A stretch of DNA of 64,000 nt, from positions 1,984,001 through 2,048,000 of the forward strand of contig NZ_WBJY01000001.1 of NCBI RefSeq assembly GCF_008831085.1. The letters are read 5' to 3'. The notes under the pieces were generated by a model, which was not told where the DNA came from, made no database searches, and saw only the letters and a program-made list of their open reading frames with translations. The translations under genes were made by a program, and so were the position numbers. Within the stretch, counting starts at the first letter, position 1; every line of letters starts with the position of its first letter. This stretch comes from Pseudoclavibacter endophyticus. GTDB taxonomy: Bacteria > Actinomycetota > Actinomycetes > Actinomycetales > Microbacteriaceae. This document shows, one piece after another, positions 8,395 to 17,156 of the stretch.

Positions 8395-11307
8395 CTACTG
8401 CGCGCCCCAGGGGCTCTGGCCGCCGCCCTGGAACGGCGACGGTCCCCGGCCCCCGCCCGGTGGCGTGCCCTGGCCGCCGCCTCCGAACGGCGCCGCACCC
8501 TGGCCGCCGGCCTGGAACGGCGACCCCTGGTGCTGCGGCGTCGGCCCCCCGCCGAACGGCGATCCGGCCGCCGCGAGTTCGTGGCCGCCGCCTCCCGACA
8601 CCGACCCGCCGCGCTCCCGCACGAGCTTGTCGAGCAGGTCGGGCAGCCGGCGGTTGATGTCGTTCTGCAGATCGTCGCGTGCACCGGCCGTTGCGTCGCC
8701 GCCGACGAGCACGAGCACCTGCGCGGTGTCGCCCGGGGCGCCGTCCGGGTGCAGCACCACCCAGGTGTTGTGCACCGCGAGCGGCAACCGCGCACGCACC
8801 CCGGACCTGTCGGTCGACGGCATCGTGCTGCCCGCCGACGCGCGACCCGGAGCGTCGACCGTAACGAACCCGGCGCCCGTCGGCGACGCACCGGTCCGCG
8901 CCTTCAGCGTGACGTCGCCCACTCGCAGACTGCGCCCACCCCCCGGCGGAATCGCCACCGTGTTGACCAGGTCGCGCGGCCCGAGCTCGAAGCGGCCGCC
9001 ACCGCGCATGACTTGCCCGTGCTGCACGGTCACGTCGATCGTCGTCGCGACGAGGGGCCGCGACGGGATCTTCGAGATGACCCACTTCGCGAGGTAGAGC
9101 AGCAGCAGGGGCAGGCCGATGCCGAGGATCGGCGCGGCGATGAGCACGAGCAGGAAATTGAGGGTGTTGAGCGGCCGCTCGAGGTTCGCGGTGAACGGGA
9201 CGTCGACGCGAATCGGCTCGCCCGCGCCGTCGGCGGAGCCGAGCATGATCGGCACGGTGCCGTTGATCGTCCCGTTCCCCGGCTCGTCGGTGCGCAACGT
9301 GAGCTCGAGCCCATCACCGCCGGCCTGCAGGCACGCGTCGGCCGAGGCATGGTCGTCGGCCGTCACCGAGACGCTGCCGATACCGTCGGGCGCCGCGGCC
9401 ATCGTCGGCGTCTCCGCCGGGTCGACCCAGGCGCATCCCTCGCCGCTGACCGGCAGCGACGCCGTGAGATCGACGTCGCCCGAGGCGCTGCCGAAATCAA
9501 TCGACTGGCCGAGCACCGGGTAGCTCGCCGGAGTCAGGATGTTGACGGGCACGTTGACGGCGGCCGGCGCCAATTGCGTCCCCGGCACGGGGGTGCCGTC
9601 TTGCCGCTGCGCCGGCGCCGTCGTGATGTTCAGCACGAGCCGCAACTGCGCCGCGCCGACCGCGGCGTCGGAAAGGTCGACCGAGGCCGGGCCGGCGAGC
9701 CCGGCCGGGTTGTCGGTCGAGAGCACGTCGAACGAGGTGCCGGCCGCATCCACCAGAGTCGCGGAGAAGCGCATTTCGCCGGGGATCGTCGCAGGGTCGA
9801 TCGGCCCCGTGCGCCGATCGTCGATGCCCAGCTGCATGTCGGCCGAGCCGCCCGCATGGAACTCCAGGGCGTCCTGCCCCTCGACCGACGGACGGAGCGA
9901 GCCCGAAATGTGGATGTTCGATCGGCTCTGCTGCCCGGCCGACTGGCCTGATGGATCGGTGAAGGCGAGCTGCCATAGCCCCATCCACGTGTCGCTGTTC
10001 GCCTGGGCCTGCGCCGCGTCGATCGAGATCGTGCGGTCGGTCTGCCAGGTGTAGGCGAACTCGATGCCGCCGACGTCGAGGGTCGACGGGGTGCCGAGGT
10101 CGGTCATGGGAAACTCGACGAGCTCGCCGTTCGGCAGTTGGATCGTGACCTGGAGGTTCGGCACGTCCGCCTGCGCGAGGATCCCGACGTCCGGCGTCGA
10201 CGTATCGAGCACGAACTCGTGCGCCTCCGACGCACAGGGCGCTTCCTGGCAGATGCCGCCATCGACCTGGATGGGGTCGTCGACGATCGAGTCGAAGGCG
10301 AAGAGCAGATCGTCGATGTCGCCCGCGAGGAAGAAGTCGCCTCGACTGCCATCCCCGAGCGAGCCACACGTTGTGCCGTCTTCGCCGCTGCCCTCGACGA
10401 TCGCTTGGAACAGCTCGAACTCGCTCGCCGTCTCGGGGTCCACGCTAAGCCCGATCCCGAAGATCTTGATTCCGGAGCTCGTCAGCTGGTCGGCGAGCCC
10501 ACCGTCGCGGCAGATGTCGTTGCGGGCGGCCTCGCGGACCTCGTCGGCAGCCTCCTGCGTCGTGAGTTGCACGCCCGGTGCGAACGGCTTCTCGGTGCCG
10601 TACTGCTGCTGCTCCTCCGGTGTCGTGCGCGGGAAGTAGTCGAGCTGGCCGTCGCTGAACATCACGATCGCCTGGCAGCGCGGGGGGCCGTCGGCGCTCT
10701 CCGCCGCTTTCGCGTTCATCGCGCGCTGGGATGCGTCGAGCGCGGTCCAGTAGTCGGTGTCGAATCCGTCGACGCGGTCGGCGAGCGTCGCGATCGAGTC
10801 CTGGATGCCCGAAAGGCTCGAGTCGTCGAGCGCCGACCAGGGCATGAGGGTTTCCGCGGAGTGCGCGAAGACATCGAGTTGAAGATCGACCGGCTGCCCG
10901 CCCTCGGAGACATAGTCGGCGAGCTCTCCGACGAAGTAGGAGGCGCTGTCTGCCCGCGCGGCGCCGGGGTCGGTCGTGGCGAGCGACGACGATTCGTCGA
11001 CGAGCAGCAGCAAATCGGCCTCGCCACCACCGTTCAGACAGGCACCGAACTCCTGCACCGCACTCGTGTCGTCTTCCTTCGTGTTCGCCGCCATCATCGC
11101 GAGAAGTTCCGGAGGGAAGGGCACCTCGGCCCGCGCCTGCGACTGGGCCGAGGTCGGCGACGCCCCTGCCGCGATCAGGGATGCCGCCGTCGCCGGCGCC
11201 GCAGCCGACGGTGCCGCGGCCGCGAGCGACAGGCCGGCGATGCTGAGCACGCCGGCCACAGCGGCGCAGACCCGCGCGGCAGCACGGCGATTCGAGCGAA
11301 CGGTCAC
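8395..11307 (-). CDS. Secreted, membrane-anchored von Willebrand factor A domain protein
   Basis: 970 residues from a GTG at 11307, with GGGAGG upstream and the TAA of the previous gene immediately before it. A signal peptide occupies about residues 1-37 (Arg-rich n-region, Ala/Leu core, APSAAAPA). The vWA domain begins near residue 95: LLLLVDESSSL carries the DxSxS metal-ion (MIDAS) motif, and MFSDGQLDYF supplies a later Asp. Long beta-rich extracellular repeats follow, then one membrane helix at about 714-742. The cytoplasmic tail ends in Gly/Pro/Phe-rich repeats (SPFGGGP, AAPFGGGG, SPFQGGG). A MIDAS suggests metal-dependent ligand binding outside the cell, with the tail able to contact the cytoplasmic operon products. 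A 126-bp gap with a strong RBS separates it from the tubulin-like gene. Confidence 0.85.
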   Translation of the reverse strand: MTVRSNRRAAARVCAAVAGVLSIAGLSLAAAAPSAAAPATAASLIAAGASPTSAQSQARAEVPFPPELLAMMAANTKEDDTSAVQEFGACLNGGGEADLLLLVDESSSLATTDPGAARADSASYFVGELADYVSEGGQPVDLQLDVFAHSAETLMPWSALDDSSLSGIQDSIATLADRVDGFDTDYWTALDASQRAMNAKAAESADGPPRCQAIVMFSDGQLDYFPRTTPEEQQQYGTEKPFAPGVQLTTQEAADEVREAARNDICRDGGLADQLTSSGIKIFGIGLSVDPETASEFELFQAIVEGSGEDGTTCGSLGDGSRGDFFLAGDIDDLLFAFDSIVDDPIQVDGGICQEAPCASEAHEFVLDTSTPDVGILAQADVPNLQVTIQLPNGELVEFPMTDLGTPSTLDVGGIEFAYTWQTDRTISIDAAQAQANSDTWMGLWQLAFTDPSGQSAGQQSRSNIHISGSLRPSVEGQDALEFHAGGSADMQLGIDDRRTGPIDPATIPGEMRFSATLVDAAGTSFDVLSTDNPAGLAGPASVDLSDAAVGAAQLRLVLNITTAPAQRQDGTPVPGTQLAPAAVNVPVNILTPASYPVLGQSIDFGSASGDVDLTASLPVSGEGCAWVDPAETPTMAAAPDGIGSVSVTADDHASADACLQAGGDGLELTLRTDEPGNGTINGTVPIMLGSADGAGEPIRVDVPFTANLERPLNTLNFLLVLIAAPILGIGLPLLLLYLAKWVISKIPSRPLVATTIDVTVQHGQVMRGGGRFELGPRDLVNTVAIPPGGGRSLRVGDVTLKARTGASPTGAGFVTVDAPGRASAGSTMPSTDRSGVRARLPLAVHNTWVVLHPDGAPGDTAQVLVLVGGDATAGARDDLQNDINRRLPDLLDKLVRERGGSVSGGGGHELAAAGSPFGGGPTPQHQGSPFQAGGQGAAPFGGGGQGTPPGGGRGPSPFQGGGQSPWGAQ

Positions 11308-11988
11308 TTACATCCTCCCGACCCAGAACGCGATCTGGAGGGATGCGATCACGACGGCGGCGAACGTGACGACGAGGCCCGCCGCGTACAGCATCGGGCC
11401 CCAGGTCGGCGGCGAATAGGTCAGGTGGGCGCGCGCCCGCACGTCTCGCATGAGATACACGGCGAAGAGACCGATGACCACGGGGCCGGCGAGGGCCCAG
11501 CAGATGATCGCGACGAGCGGGATGCCCCCGAAGACCGACGCGACGACGCCCGAGACCAGGGCGAGCGCGACCGCGGCGAAGAGCCAGCCGGTCGGCGCGG
11601 CGACCGGCTCGAGCGGGGCTGGCGCGCCGCCGAGTGAGCTGGCACTACCAAAGAGGTCGTTGCCGGCGCCCATCGACGAGTTCCCGAAGAGGTCGCGGCC
11701 CGCGCCGAAGGCGGCGCCACCCCCCTGCCGGCCCACTGGACCGGCCTGCCCGTCGTATGGCGCGGCGGTCTGCTCGCCGAACGGGCCGGATTGTCCCCCC
11801 GTGGGCGCTGCCTGTCCCCCGAACGGGCTGGGACCTCCGAACGGACTCGAGCTGCCGAACGCGTCCTGGGCATCCCCCCGACCGCCGAGGCCCGAGCCGC
11901 CGCCCGCACCCGAGGGCGGCGACGAGTACTCGCTGAAGTCCCAGCCTCCGTTAGAACTGCTCACGACTGCGCCCATCTGCCGATTCAC
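11308..11988 (-). CDS. Small membrane protein with PFGG-repeat N-terminal tail; first gene of the vWA/tubulin-like operon
   Basis: About 226 residues. The first 125 are Gly/Pro/Phe/Gln-rich with repeats SPFGGPSPFGG, GPFGEQ and DLFG, likely disordered. The last 100 contain three or four hydrophobic helices. The start is uncertain: GTG at 11988 or ATG at 11976 (MGAVVSSSNGGWDF), neither with a convincing RBS. It abuts the vWA gene (TAA then GTG) and follows a plausible promoter at 12,060-12,090. The low-complexity tail shares its short motif with the vWA cytoplasmic tail and the 905-residue protein. No enzymatic motif is visible; it is probably a structural membrane component. The resemblance to DUF4190-type small membrane proteins is weak. 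Confidence 0.75.
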   Translation of the reverse strand: MNRQMGAVVSSSNGGWDFSEYSSPPSGAGGGSGLGGRGDAQDAFGSSSPFGGPSPFGGQAAPTGGQSGPFGEQTAAPYDGQAGPVGRQGGGAAFGAGRDLFGNSSMGAGNDLFGSASSLGGAPAPLEPVAAPTGWLFAAVALALVSGVVASVFGGIPLVAIICWALAGPVVIGLFAVYLMRDVRARAHLTYSPPTWGPMLYAAGLVVTFAAVVIASLQIAFWVGRM

Positions 11989-12059
11989 CGCCGAGCCGGC
12001 GGCATTCCACCCGGGGCGCCGACCAGCTGCGTCAACGGGGCCGGGTGTTTTCGGGGCTC

Positions 12060-12090
12060 ACTCTACTGGCCACCTGTCTCAGAGGATCAA
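12060..12090 (-). promoter_or_regulatory. Candidate promoter of the tubulin-like/vWA operon
   Basis: On the minus strand, TTGATC (12,090-12,085) and TAGAGT (12,065-12,060) are separated by 19 bp. The -10 fits the actinobacterial TANNNT pattern, and the element lies about 75 bp upstream of the first gene of the operon. Long spacing makes this tentative. Confidence 0.35.
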
Positions 12091-12139
12091 CGGTTGCGGC
12101 CCATTCATGCTTCAGGATGACCATGCGGATGAGGGGCGC

Positions 12140-13099
12140 TCATCCATGAAGGTGCACGGGGCCCGGTTCCGGCGCGGAACTCGACGCATCCGCGGACACC
12201 GCGTGGGACGGCAGCTCCTCGGCGAACCCGAGTTCCGTCCGCGCGAACCGCGCCGCCTGTTCGCGAGTGAGGCGCCGTTCTTCGCGGTCTCCGCCGCGCG
12301 ACGTCACGAGACTCGAGAAGACGAACGCCCGCGAGCCGATTCCATCGCCCTGAACGCCGCCGGCGCCTGCCCGGTCGCCGCCGCCTCCCCCGCGGATACG
12401 ACCTGGCCCCGGGGAGCCGACGAGCGTGCGGGTCGCGTCCCGCCCCGTCACGCTCACGACCAGCGAACCGGTGAAGCGCGAGTCAGGCGACGTGCTGTGC
12501 CACGCGGCGCCTGGGGCGAATGCCTCGAGCCCCGGGACGGGGCCCGACACACGGTAGAGCCGGCCCGTCGGGCTCGTGACACGGTGACCGGCACCGACCA
12601 TGCGGCCGACGATCCCCTCGCCCCCGAATCCAACGTCGACGAGCAGAGCGCCGCCCGGCCTCGGTACTTCCAGGCAGCCGTGCCCCGCAGGGATGCCCCA
12701 GCGTTCCTCGGACGAGTCGGAGCCGCGCGGAGGCGGATCGCCGCGCCGCACTTCCGCGGCCCAGAGCCTCGGGCACAGCCCGATTTCGCCGAGCAGCCAG
12801 GCGAGCGCGCCGTTGAGCTCGTAGCACACGCCGCCCGCGCCATCGTCGACGATGCGACGCACGGCGCCGAGGGCGTCGGTGCGAATCCGGGCTCCACGTA
12901 TCACGCGTGCGTTCTCGAAGGGGATGGCCGCGACGTGGGCGGCGACGAGGTCCTCGAAGGCCGCGTGCTCACCTCGACGCAGAGCGGCCTCTGCCTCGGC
13001 GCTCAGTCCGAGCCGGCGAGCGTAGCCCGTGCGCAGGCGCGCGCGTTCGACGGCGTCGGCCGGAACCTCCGATTCGGCCGCATGGGTGCGCTGCGTCAT
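12140..13099 (-). CDS. Arylamine N-acetyltransferase (NAT) family protein
   Basis: 319 residues from ATG 13,099, preceded by GAGGAGGG at 10-12 nt. Longer in-frame sequence upstream runs into the next gene and was excluded. NATs transfer acetyl from acetyl-CoA to arylamines or hydrazines through a Cys-His-Asp triad. Candidates here are Cys in GGVCYELNGAL (the usual RGGYCxE site), His in AGHGCLEV and Asp in LLVDVGFGGEG. The N-terminal motif AIPFENARV is also typical. It is about 40 residues longer than most bacterial NATs, with a Gly-rich insertion (about 235-255) between late strands. It is cytoplasmic, monocistronic or paired with the upstream hydrolase 43 bp away, and convergent with nothing. 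Confidence 0.88.
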   Translation of the reverse strand: MTQRTHAAESEVPADAVERARLRTGYARRLGLSAEAEAALRRGEHAAFEDLVAAHVAAIPFENARVIRGARIRTDALGAVRRIVDDGAGGVCYELNGALAWLLGEIGLCPRLWAAEVRRGDPPPRGSDSSEERWGIPAGHGCLEVPRPGGALLVDVGFGGEGIVGRMVGAGHRVTSPTGRLYRVSGPVPGLEAFAPGAAWHSTSPDSRFTGSLVVSVTGRDATRTLVGSPGPGRIRGGGGGDRAGAGGVQGDGIGSRAFVFSSLVTSRGGDREERRLTREQAARFARTELGFAEELPSHAVSADASSSAPEPGPVHLHG

Positions 13100-13142
13100 C
13101 GGCGACCCTCCTCTCGTCGCACGCGGGCGGCGCAGAGTCTCC

Positions 13143-14282
13143 TCACGATGTCGTCGATCCGTCGGGTTGCCGGGCCCGCGCACGGTCAACGTGTTGCGCG
13201 GTCTGCGCGAGGGCCGACAACCGGTGGAAACCGGACAGGCCGTCCCATCCCGCTGTCCACTGCACCCTCGAGGCGGTGTCCCACACGCTCGCGTCCGGAT
13301 CCCGCTCGAGCACGGCCGCGACCTCTGCCGTGCGGGCTCGGTGGTGCGCGGCGATCGCCAGGGCTCGTGAGCGCAGCCCGACGAACCGGTAGCCGTGGCC
13401 GGGGAGTGCCTCGAGCGGGCGATCGCGGTCGGCGAGGCGGGCCCGATCGCCGCCGATCGGGGCGTCTTGCCGATCGCGATCGAGGTACCGCTCTCGGTCG
13501 GGCTCGTCGACGGTGACGCCCGAACGTGCGCGAGGACCGGTGGCGTCCAGCGCCGCGATCGCCTCGAGCGCAGCGATGCCGACGGAGGTCGCGTTGCCAT
13601 CGAAGGGGTGTCCCAGACCGAGGCCCGGATTGATGTGCGGCAGCACGTGATCGCCGGTGAACACCCGATTCGCCTCAGACTCGACGAAGCAGAGGTGGCC
13701 CGGCGTGTGCCCTGGCGTGACGAGGGCACGCACGCTGCGGCCGACGACGGGGAGCTCGTCGCCGTCGTCCAAGAGCAGGTCCGCGTCTGCCCCGCGCGCG
13801 CCGGCCTTCGATTCGGGGATCGCGAGCAGGTCGTCGCGTCGATCGCCGGGCACGCCCCAGGCGTCGAGCGCGGCGACGCGACCGGCGCGTTCCCGCCACG
13901 GCGCGTCGACTGAGTCGCCTTCGATGCGCCCGAGGCACAGACGCGCGCCGGTCTGCTCGCGAACGAGTGGAGCGAGCCCGACGTGATCGGGGTGCAGGTG
14001 GGTCGCCGTCACCGTCGCCACGCGGTCGATGCCATGGGCCCGCAGCTCTCGAAACAGGAGGTCGAGGTTGTCGGGTGCGTTGACGCCGGGATCGATCACG
14101 TGGGCCGCGCCCGTGCGATCGCGGAGCACGTAGCAGAGCGTCGAGACCACGAAGGGGATGCCCGTGGGCATCGGCACGACGAAGGTGTCACCGTCGATGC
14201 GCTCGGGTGCGGCGACGAAGCCGGCCCTCGTCGCCTCGGCCTGCGCGGAGCTCGTCGGGCGAGGGGCGACGTCGACGGTCAT
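13143..14282 (-). CDS. Metallo-beta-lactamase fold hydrolase
   Basis: 379 residues. The binuclear metal-binding motif THLHPDHVG is clear, followed by GHTPGHLCF, TGDHVLPH and a late PGHG, the normal order for glyoxalase II/RNase-Z-like MBL hydrolases. The C-terminal about 100 residues form a helical extension similar to the LACTB2-like subgroup. ATG at 14,282 was chosen because TACGCT lies exactly 6 nt upstream with no RBS, a leaderless arrangement; upstream in-frame sequence is non-coding in composition. The substrate is unknown, with hydrolysis of a thioester or lactone the usual activity of relatives. The NAT gene follows 43 bp downstream in the same direction. Confidence 0.88.
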   Translation of the reverse strand: MTVDVAPRPTSSAQAEATRAGFVAAPERIDGDTFVVPMPTGIPFVVSTLCYVLRDRTGAAHVIDPGVNAPDNLDLLFRELRAHGIDRVATVTATHLHPDHVGLAPLVREQTGARLCLGRIEGDSVDAPWRERAGRVAALDAWGVPGDRRDDLLAIPESKAGARGADADLLLDDGDELPVVGRSVRALVTPGHTPGHLCFVESEANRVFTGDHVLPHINPGLGLGHPFDGNATSVGIAALEAIAALDATGPRARSGVTVDEPDRERYLDRDRQDAPIGGDRARLADRDRPLEALPGHGYRFVGLRSRALAIAAHHRARTAEVAAVLERDPDASVWDTASRVQWTAGWDGLSGFHRLSALAQTAQHVDRARARQPDGSTTS

Positions 14283-14537
14283 GCCCAGAGCGTATCCCGT
14301 CGGTCGGGCACGGCCACGACTCGAACGGACGCCCTTGACGCACGTTTCGGGGTGCCGATGCAGGGGCCGAAGGCGTAGCGTCGACGCCACGACGAGCGGG
14401 ACGGCGGTGACGCGCGACGCAGCACGGACACGGCGCGCAGGCACGGTCATGCGCGCAGGAGTGCATCCGCGAACCGGACGGCGAGGAACGGGGCTCGGCG
14501 ATGCGCACGCCACGATCGCGGGATGAGGGAGGCCACC

Positions 14538-14759
14538 GTGAACCGTGACGATGACGACCGCAACGCCGCTGCGGTGCCCATCGCCGGTGCGGTGCACGGC
14601 GCCCGCGCGAAGGCCGGAGGCGGCTCCGAGACGGTGACGGGTGACCAGGACGGCGGAGGCGATGCCGCATGCTGGCTCGGCCTGGTGTGTCCCGGGTGCG
14701 GGGCCATGCGGGAGACGGGTCGCGATTCTGACGGCGAGGCATGCTGGCGGTGCGGTTGA
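14538..14759 (+). CDS. Small zinc-ribbon-like protein
   Basis: 73 residues from GTG 14,538, with AGGGAGG ending 5 nt upstream. An earlier ATG at 14,523 is possible but would leave the RBS inside the gene. The C-terminus has two Cys pairs, CPGC and CWRCG, separated by about 15 residues, the spacing of a treble-clef or rubredoxin-like zinc knuckle. The N-terminal half is hydrophilic and low-complexity. The RBS and Cys pairs support a real gene, but the composition of the N-terminus does not. Function unknown. Confidence 0.5.
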   Translation: MNRDDDDRNAAAVPIAGAVHGARAKAGGGSETVTGDQDGGGDAACWLGLVCPGCGAMRETGRDSDGEACWRCG

Positions 14760-14822
14760 CCGCCGTCACGGAGCATCGGCGCCCACGAGACGACTCGTAC
14801 CGATCGAATGGCTGAGCGCGGC

Positions 14823-14836
14823 GATGCGGCCGCATC
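14823..14836. promoter_or_regulatory. Perfect 14-bp palindrome upstream of the NYN-LOTUS gene
   Basis: GATGCGGCCGCATC is a perfect inverted repeat, about 85 bp before the NYN-LOTUS start, in a 160-bp intergenic region. It could be an operator, but short GC palindromes arise easily at this base composition. Confidence 0.25.
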
Positions 14837-14919
14837 AACGCCAGTCGACCCGGGTACGGTACTGCTGATCGGCCGAGCGCCAACGAGCAGTATCGAACCA
14901 GCGGGAGGACCGAGGGTCT

Positions 14920-16143
14920 ATGGAGAACGAAGGCCGTGTCGCCGTCTATATCGACTTCGACAACATCGTCATCTCCCGGTACAACCAGCTGTACGGGCGC
15001 GGGGCGTTCCAGAGCGATCGGGTGCGCGATTTCAACCCGACGACGCACACGGCGACCGGACGGGCACGCGGTCGTTCCGGCAGGTCGGCCGCCGACGACA
15101 CGGCCTCGTCATCCGATGCGTCGGTCCGCACCGAGCCCAACGCCAGCGTCAGCGCTGATCGGAAGCTGCTCGAGCGGCTCACCGAGGCGACCGTCGACAT
15201 CGGCGCGGTCCTCGACTACGCCTCGTCCTTCGGGCGGATCGTCGTGAGCCGCGCGTACGCCGACTGGTCGCAGCCGGTCAACGCCGGCTACCGAAGGCAG
15301 CTCGTCGACCGCGCCATCGATCTGACGCAGATGTTCCCGCTGTCGGCCACCAAAAACGGCGCGGACATCCGGCTCGCGATCGACGTCGTCGAGGATCTTT
15401 TCCGGCTCGCCGACGTGACCCACGTGGTGCTCGTCGCGGGCGATTCCGACTACGTCGCCCTCGCACAGCGCGTCAAGCGCCTCGGTCGCACGATCATCGC
15501 GGTCGGCGTGGCCGGCGCGACGAGCCGCGCACTCCCCGCGGCGTGCAACGACTTCAGCCTCTACGACGACCTGCCGGGCTTCAGCGGCTCCGACGCCGAC
15601 TCGGGCGAGCTCGACGGTGAGGTCGACGCCGCGGAGGGAAACAGCGCCGGGGCCGGCGCCGCAGACGTGGCGATCGCCGACGCCGCGGTCGCGTCGGAAT
15701 CGGATGCTCCCACCGCAGATGCGGCGGCGTCCGACCCGGCAACGGACGGCGACGCCGCGCCCACCACCCGGGCCGGCGGCCGCAAGTCGCGCAAGCGCAA
15801 GGCGGGCGAGCCCACCGGCGACCAGTCGGCGGATGCGGGCGCGGCGGGCGAGGGCGACGTCGACGACGACGCGCAGGCCACGAAGATGTCGGCGCGCGCC
15901 GCGACGACCTTACTGCGGCGGGCCCTCGCGCTCGGGCATGACAAGAACGACGACGAATGGCTGCACACGTCGGCGGTGAAACAGCAGATCAAACGGCTCG
16001 ACCCGTCGTTCCACGAGAAGTCGATCGGCTACGGCTCATTCACCGACTTCGTGAAGTCCCGCTCGCGAATCGCGGAGCTCGAGAAGGACTCGAACGGCCA
16101 GCGGGTGCGCCTGCGCTCGCGCCGCACGGCCCACGAGTCGTGA
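14920..16143 (+). CDS. NYN-domain protein with C-terminal OST-HTH/LOTUS domain
   Basis: 407 residues; GGGAGG sits 12 nt before the ATG. The N-terminus VAVYIDFDNIV, then ADIRLAIDVVEDL and VVLVAGDSDYVALAQRVK, are the conserved acidic motifs of NYN (PIN-like, LabA/DUF88) nucleases; the Asp residues would hold the catalytic metal. An insert of about 45 Ser/Arg-rich residues follows the first strand. An acidic Ala/Asp-rich linker (about 220-310) leads to a LOTUS-type winged helix (about 325-395, with WLHTSAVKQQIKRLDPSF and GYGSFTDFVKSR). Such proteins are inferred to bind and cut structured RNA in the cytoplasm. It is a single gene with its own promoter region. Confidence 0.9.
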   Translation: MENEGRVAVYIDFDNIVISRYNQLYGRGAFQSDRVRDFNPTTHTATGRARGRSGRSAADDTASSSDASVRTEPNASVSADRKLLERLTEATVDIGAVLDYASSFGRIVVSRAYADWSQPVNAGYRRQLVDRAIDLTQMFPLSATKNGADIRLAIDVVEDLFRLADVTHVVLVAGDSDYVALAQRVKRLGRTIIAVGVAGATSRALPAACNDFSLYDDLPGFSGSDADSGELDGEVDAAEGNSAGAGAADVAIADAAVASESDAPTADAAASDPATDGDAAPTTRAGGRKSRKRKAGEPTGDQSADAGAAGEGDVDDDAQATKMSARAATTLLRRALALGHDKNDDEWLHTSAVKQQIKRLDPSFHEKSIGYGSFTDFVKSRSRIAELEKDSNGQRVRLRSRRTAHES

Positions 16144-16270
16144 CGACGGTTCGCTGACGGGTGCGGCGGACGCGCCAGAGCACGACCGTCGTGCGATCGC
16201 CGCGGCGCCCCCGCAACTGGAGGCGCACCGCGTCCAGGCGCTCGGGATGGGCGTTCGCTACGTTCCGCAT

Positions 16271-17053
16271 ATGAGCACACCGGATGTCGTCATCAACAAG
16301 GCCCGCACCCTCGCCGATCTGCATCAAGCCCCCACGATCTTGCGCGTCGTGAACGTGTGGGATCCGATCTCAGCCCGAACCGTGGCCGAACTGCCCGAGA
16401 CCTCGGCCATCGCGACCGCCGGTCATTCGATCGCCGCGTCGCACGGCTATCAGGACGGCGAGCTGCCCGTCGACCTCATGATCGCGGCGGTCGAGCGCAT
16501 CGTCGCGGCGACGGACCTGCCCGTCTCGGCGGACCTCGACGCGGGATACGGCGATCCGGGTGAGACGGTCCGCCGGGCGATCGGGGTCGGCGCCGTCGGC
16601 GCGAACGTCGAAGACCGGCTGGTTCCCCTGCCGGATGCGGTCGCGAACGTCCGGTCGATGATCGCCGCGAGCGAGGCGGAACGCGTCCCATTTCAGCTGA
16701 ACGCCCGCACCGACGCGTTCGTCCGCGCGGGTGACCGGCCCCACGACGAGAGCGTCGCCGACGCGATCGAGCGCGGACGCGCGTTCCTCGACGAGGGGGC
16801 GAGCCTCGTGTTCGTACCCGGTGTGCTCGATCGCGAGACGACGGAGCGGCTCGTCGAGGGCCTCGGCGAGAACCGCCTGAGCGTGATCGGCCTGCCTGGC
16901 GCCCTGTCCGCCGCCGAATACGAATCACTCGGGGTCGCGCGCATCTCGTACGGCCCGCTTACGCAGCGCGTCGCGCTCCGGGCACTTCGCGATCTTGCCC
17001 TCGACCTCTACGGCGACGGTGTCATCCCCGAAGACACCCCGGCCCTGAACTAG
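16271..17053 (+). CDS. Isocitrate lyase/phosphoenolpyruvate mutase family protein
   Basis: 260 residues of the PEP mutase/isocitrate lyase TIM-barrel family, whose members form or cleave C-C or C-P bonds next to a carboxylate with Mg2+. Typical elements are NVWDPISART near the N-terminus, VSADLDAGYGD (metal-binding Asp residues), GANVEDRL and LNARTDAFV. The Cys of the KKCGH active-site loop of true isocitrate/methylisocitrate lyases is absent, so the reaction is not predictable. ATG 16,271 is preferred over 16,247 because TACGTT lies 6 nt upstream of it, a leaderless promoter; neither start has an RBS. It stands alone between the NYN and MFS genes. Confidence 0.85.
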   Translation: MSTPDVVINKARTLADLHQAPTILRVVNVWDPISARTVAELPETSAIATAGHSIAASHGYQDGELPVDLMIAAVERIVAATDLPVSADLDAGYGDPGETVRRAIGVGAVGANVEDRLVPLPDAVANVRSMIAASEAERVPFQLNARTDAFVRAGDRPHDESVADAIERGRAFLDEGASLVFVPGVLDRETTERLVEGLGENRLSVIGLPGALSAAEYESLGVARISYGPLTQRVALRALRDLALDLYGDGVIPEDTPALN

Positions 17054-17156
17054 CACGGCGGCCACTCGGAGCTGAACAAGCGCGCACGCTCGAGGCCCGC
17101 CGACCGACACCGGAGGCGCGGCCCCGATCGCGTCTGCAGAGCTAGGCTCGTCCGCC

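Noticed and set aside
10138..11637. Long plus-strand open frame opposite the vWA gene
   Set aside because: It is antisense to a clear secreted vWA protein, has no RBS, and its translation is Arg/Val-rich without motifs; high GC keeps antisense frames open.
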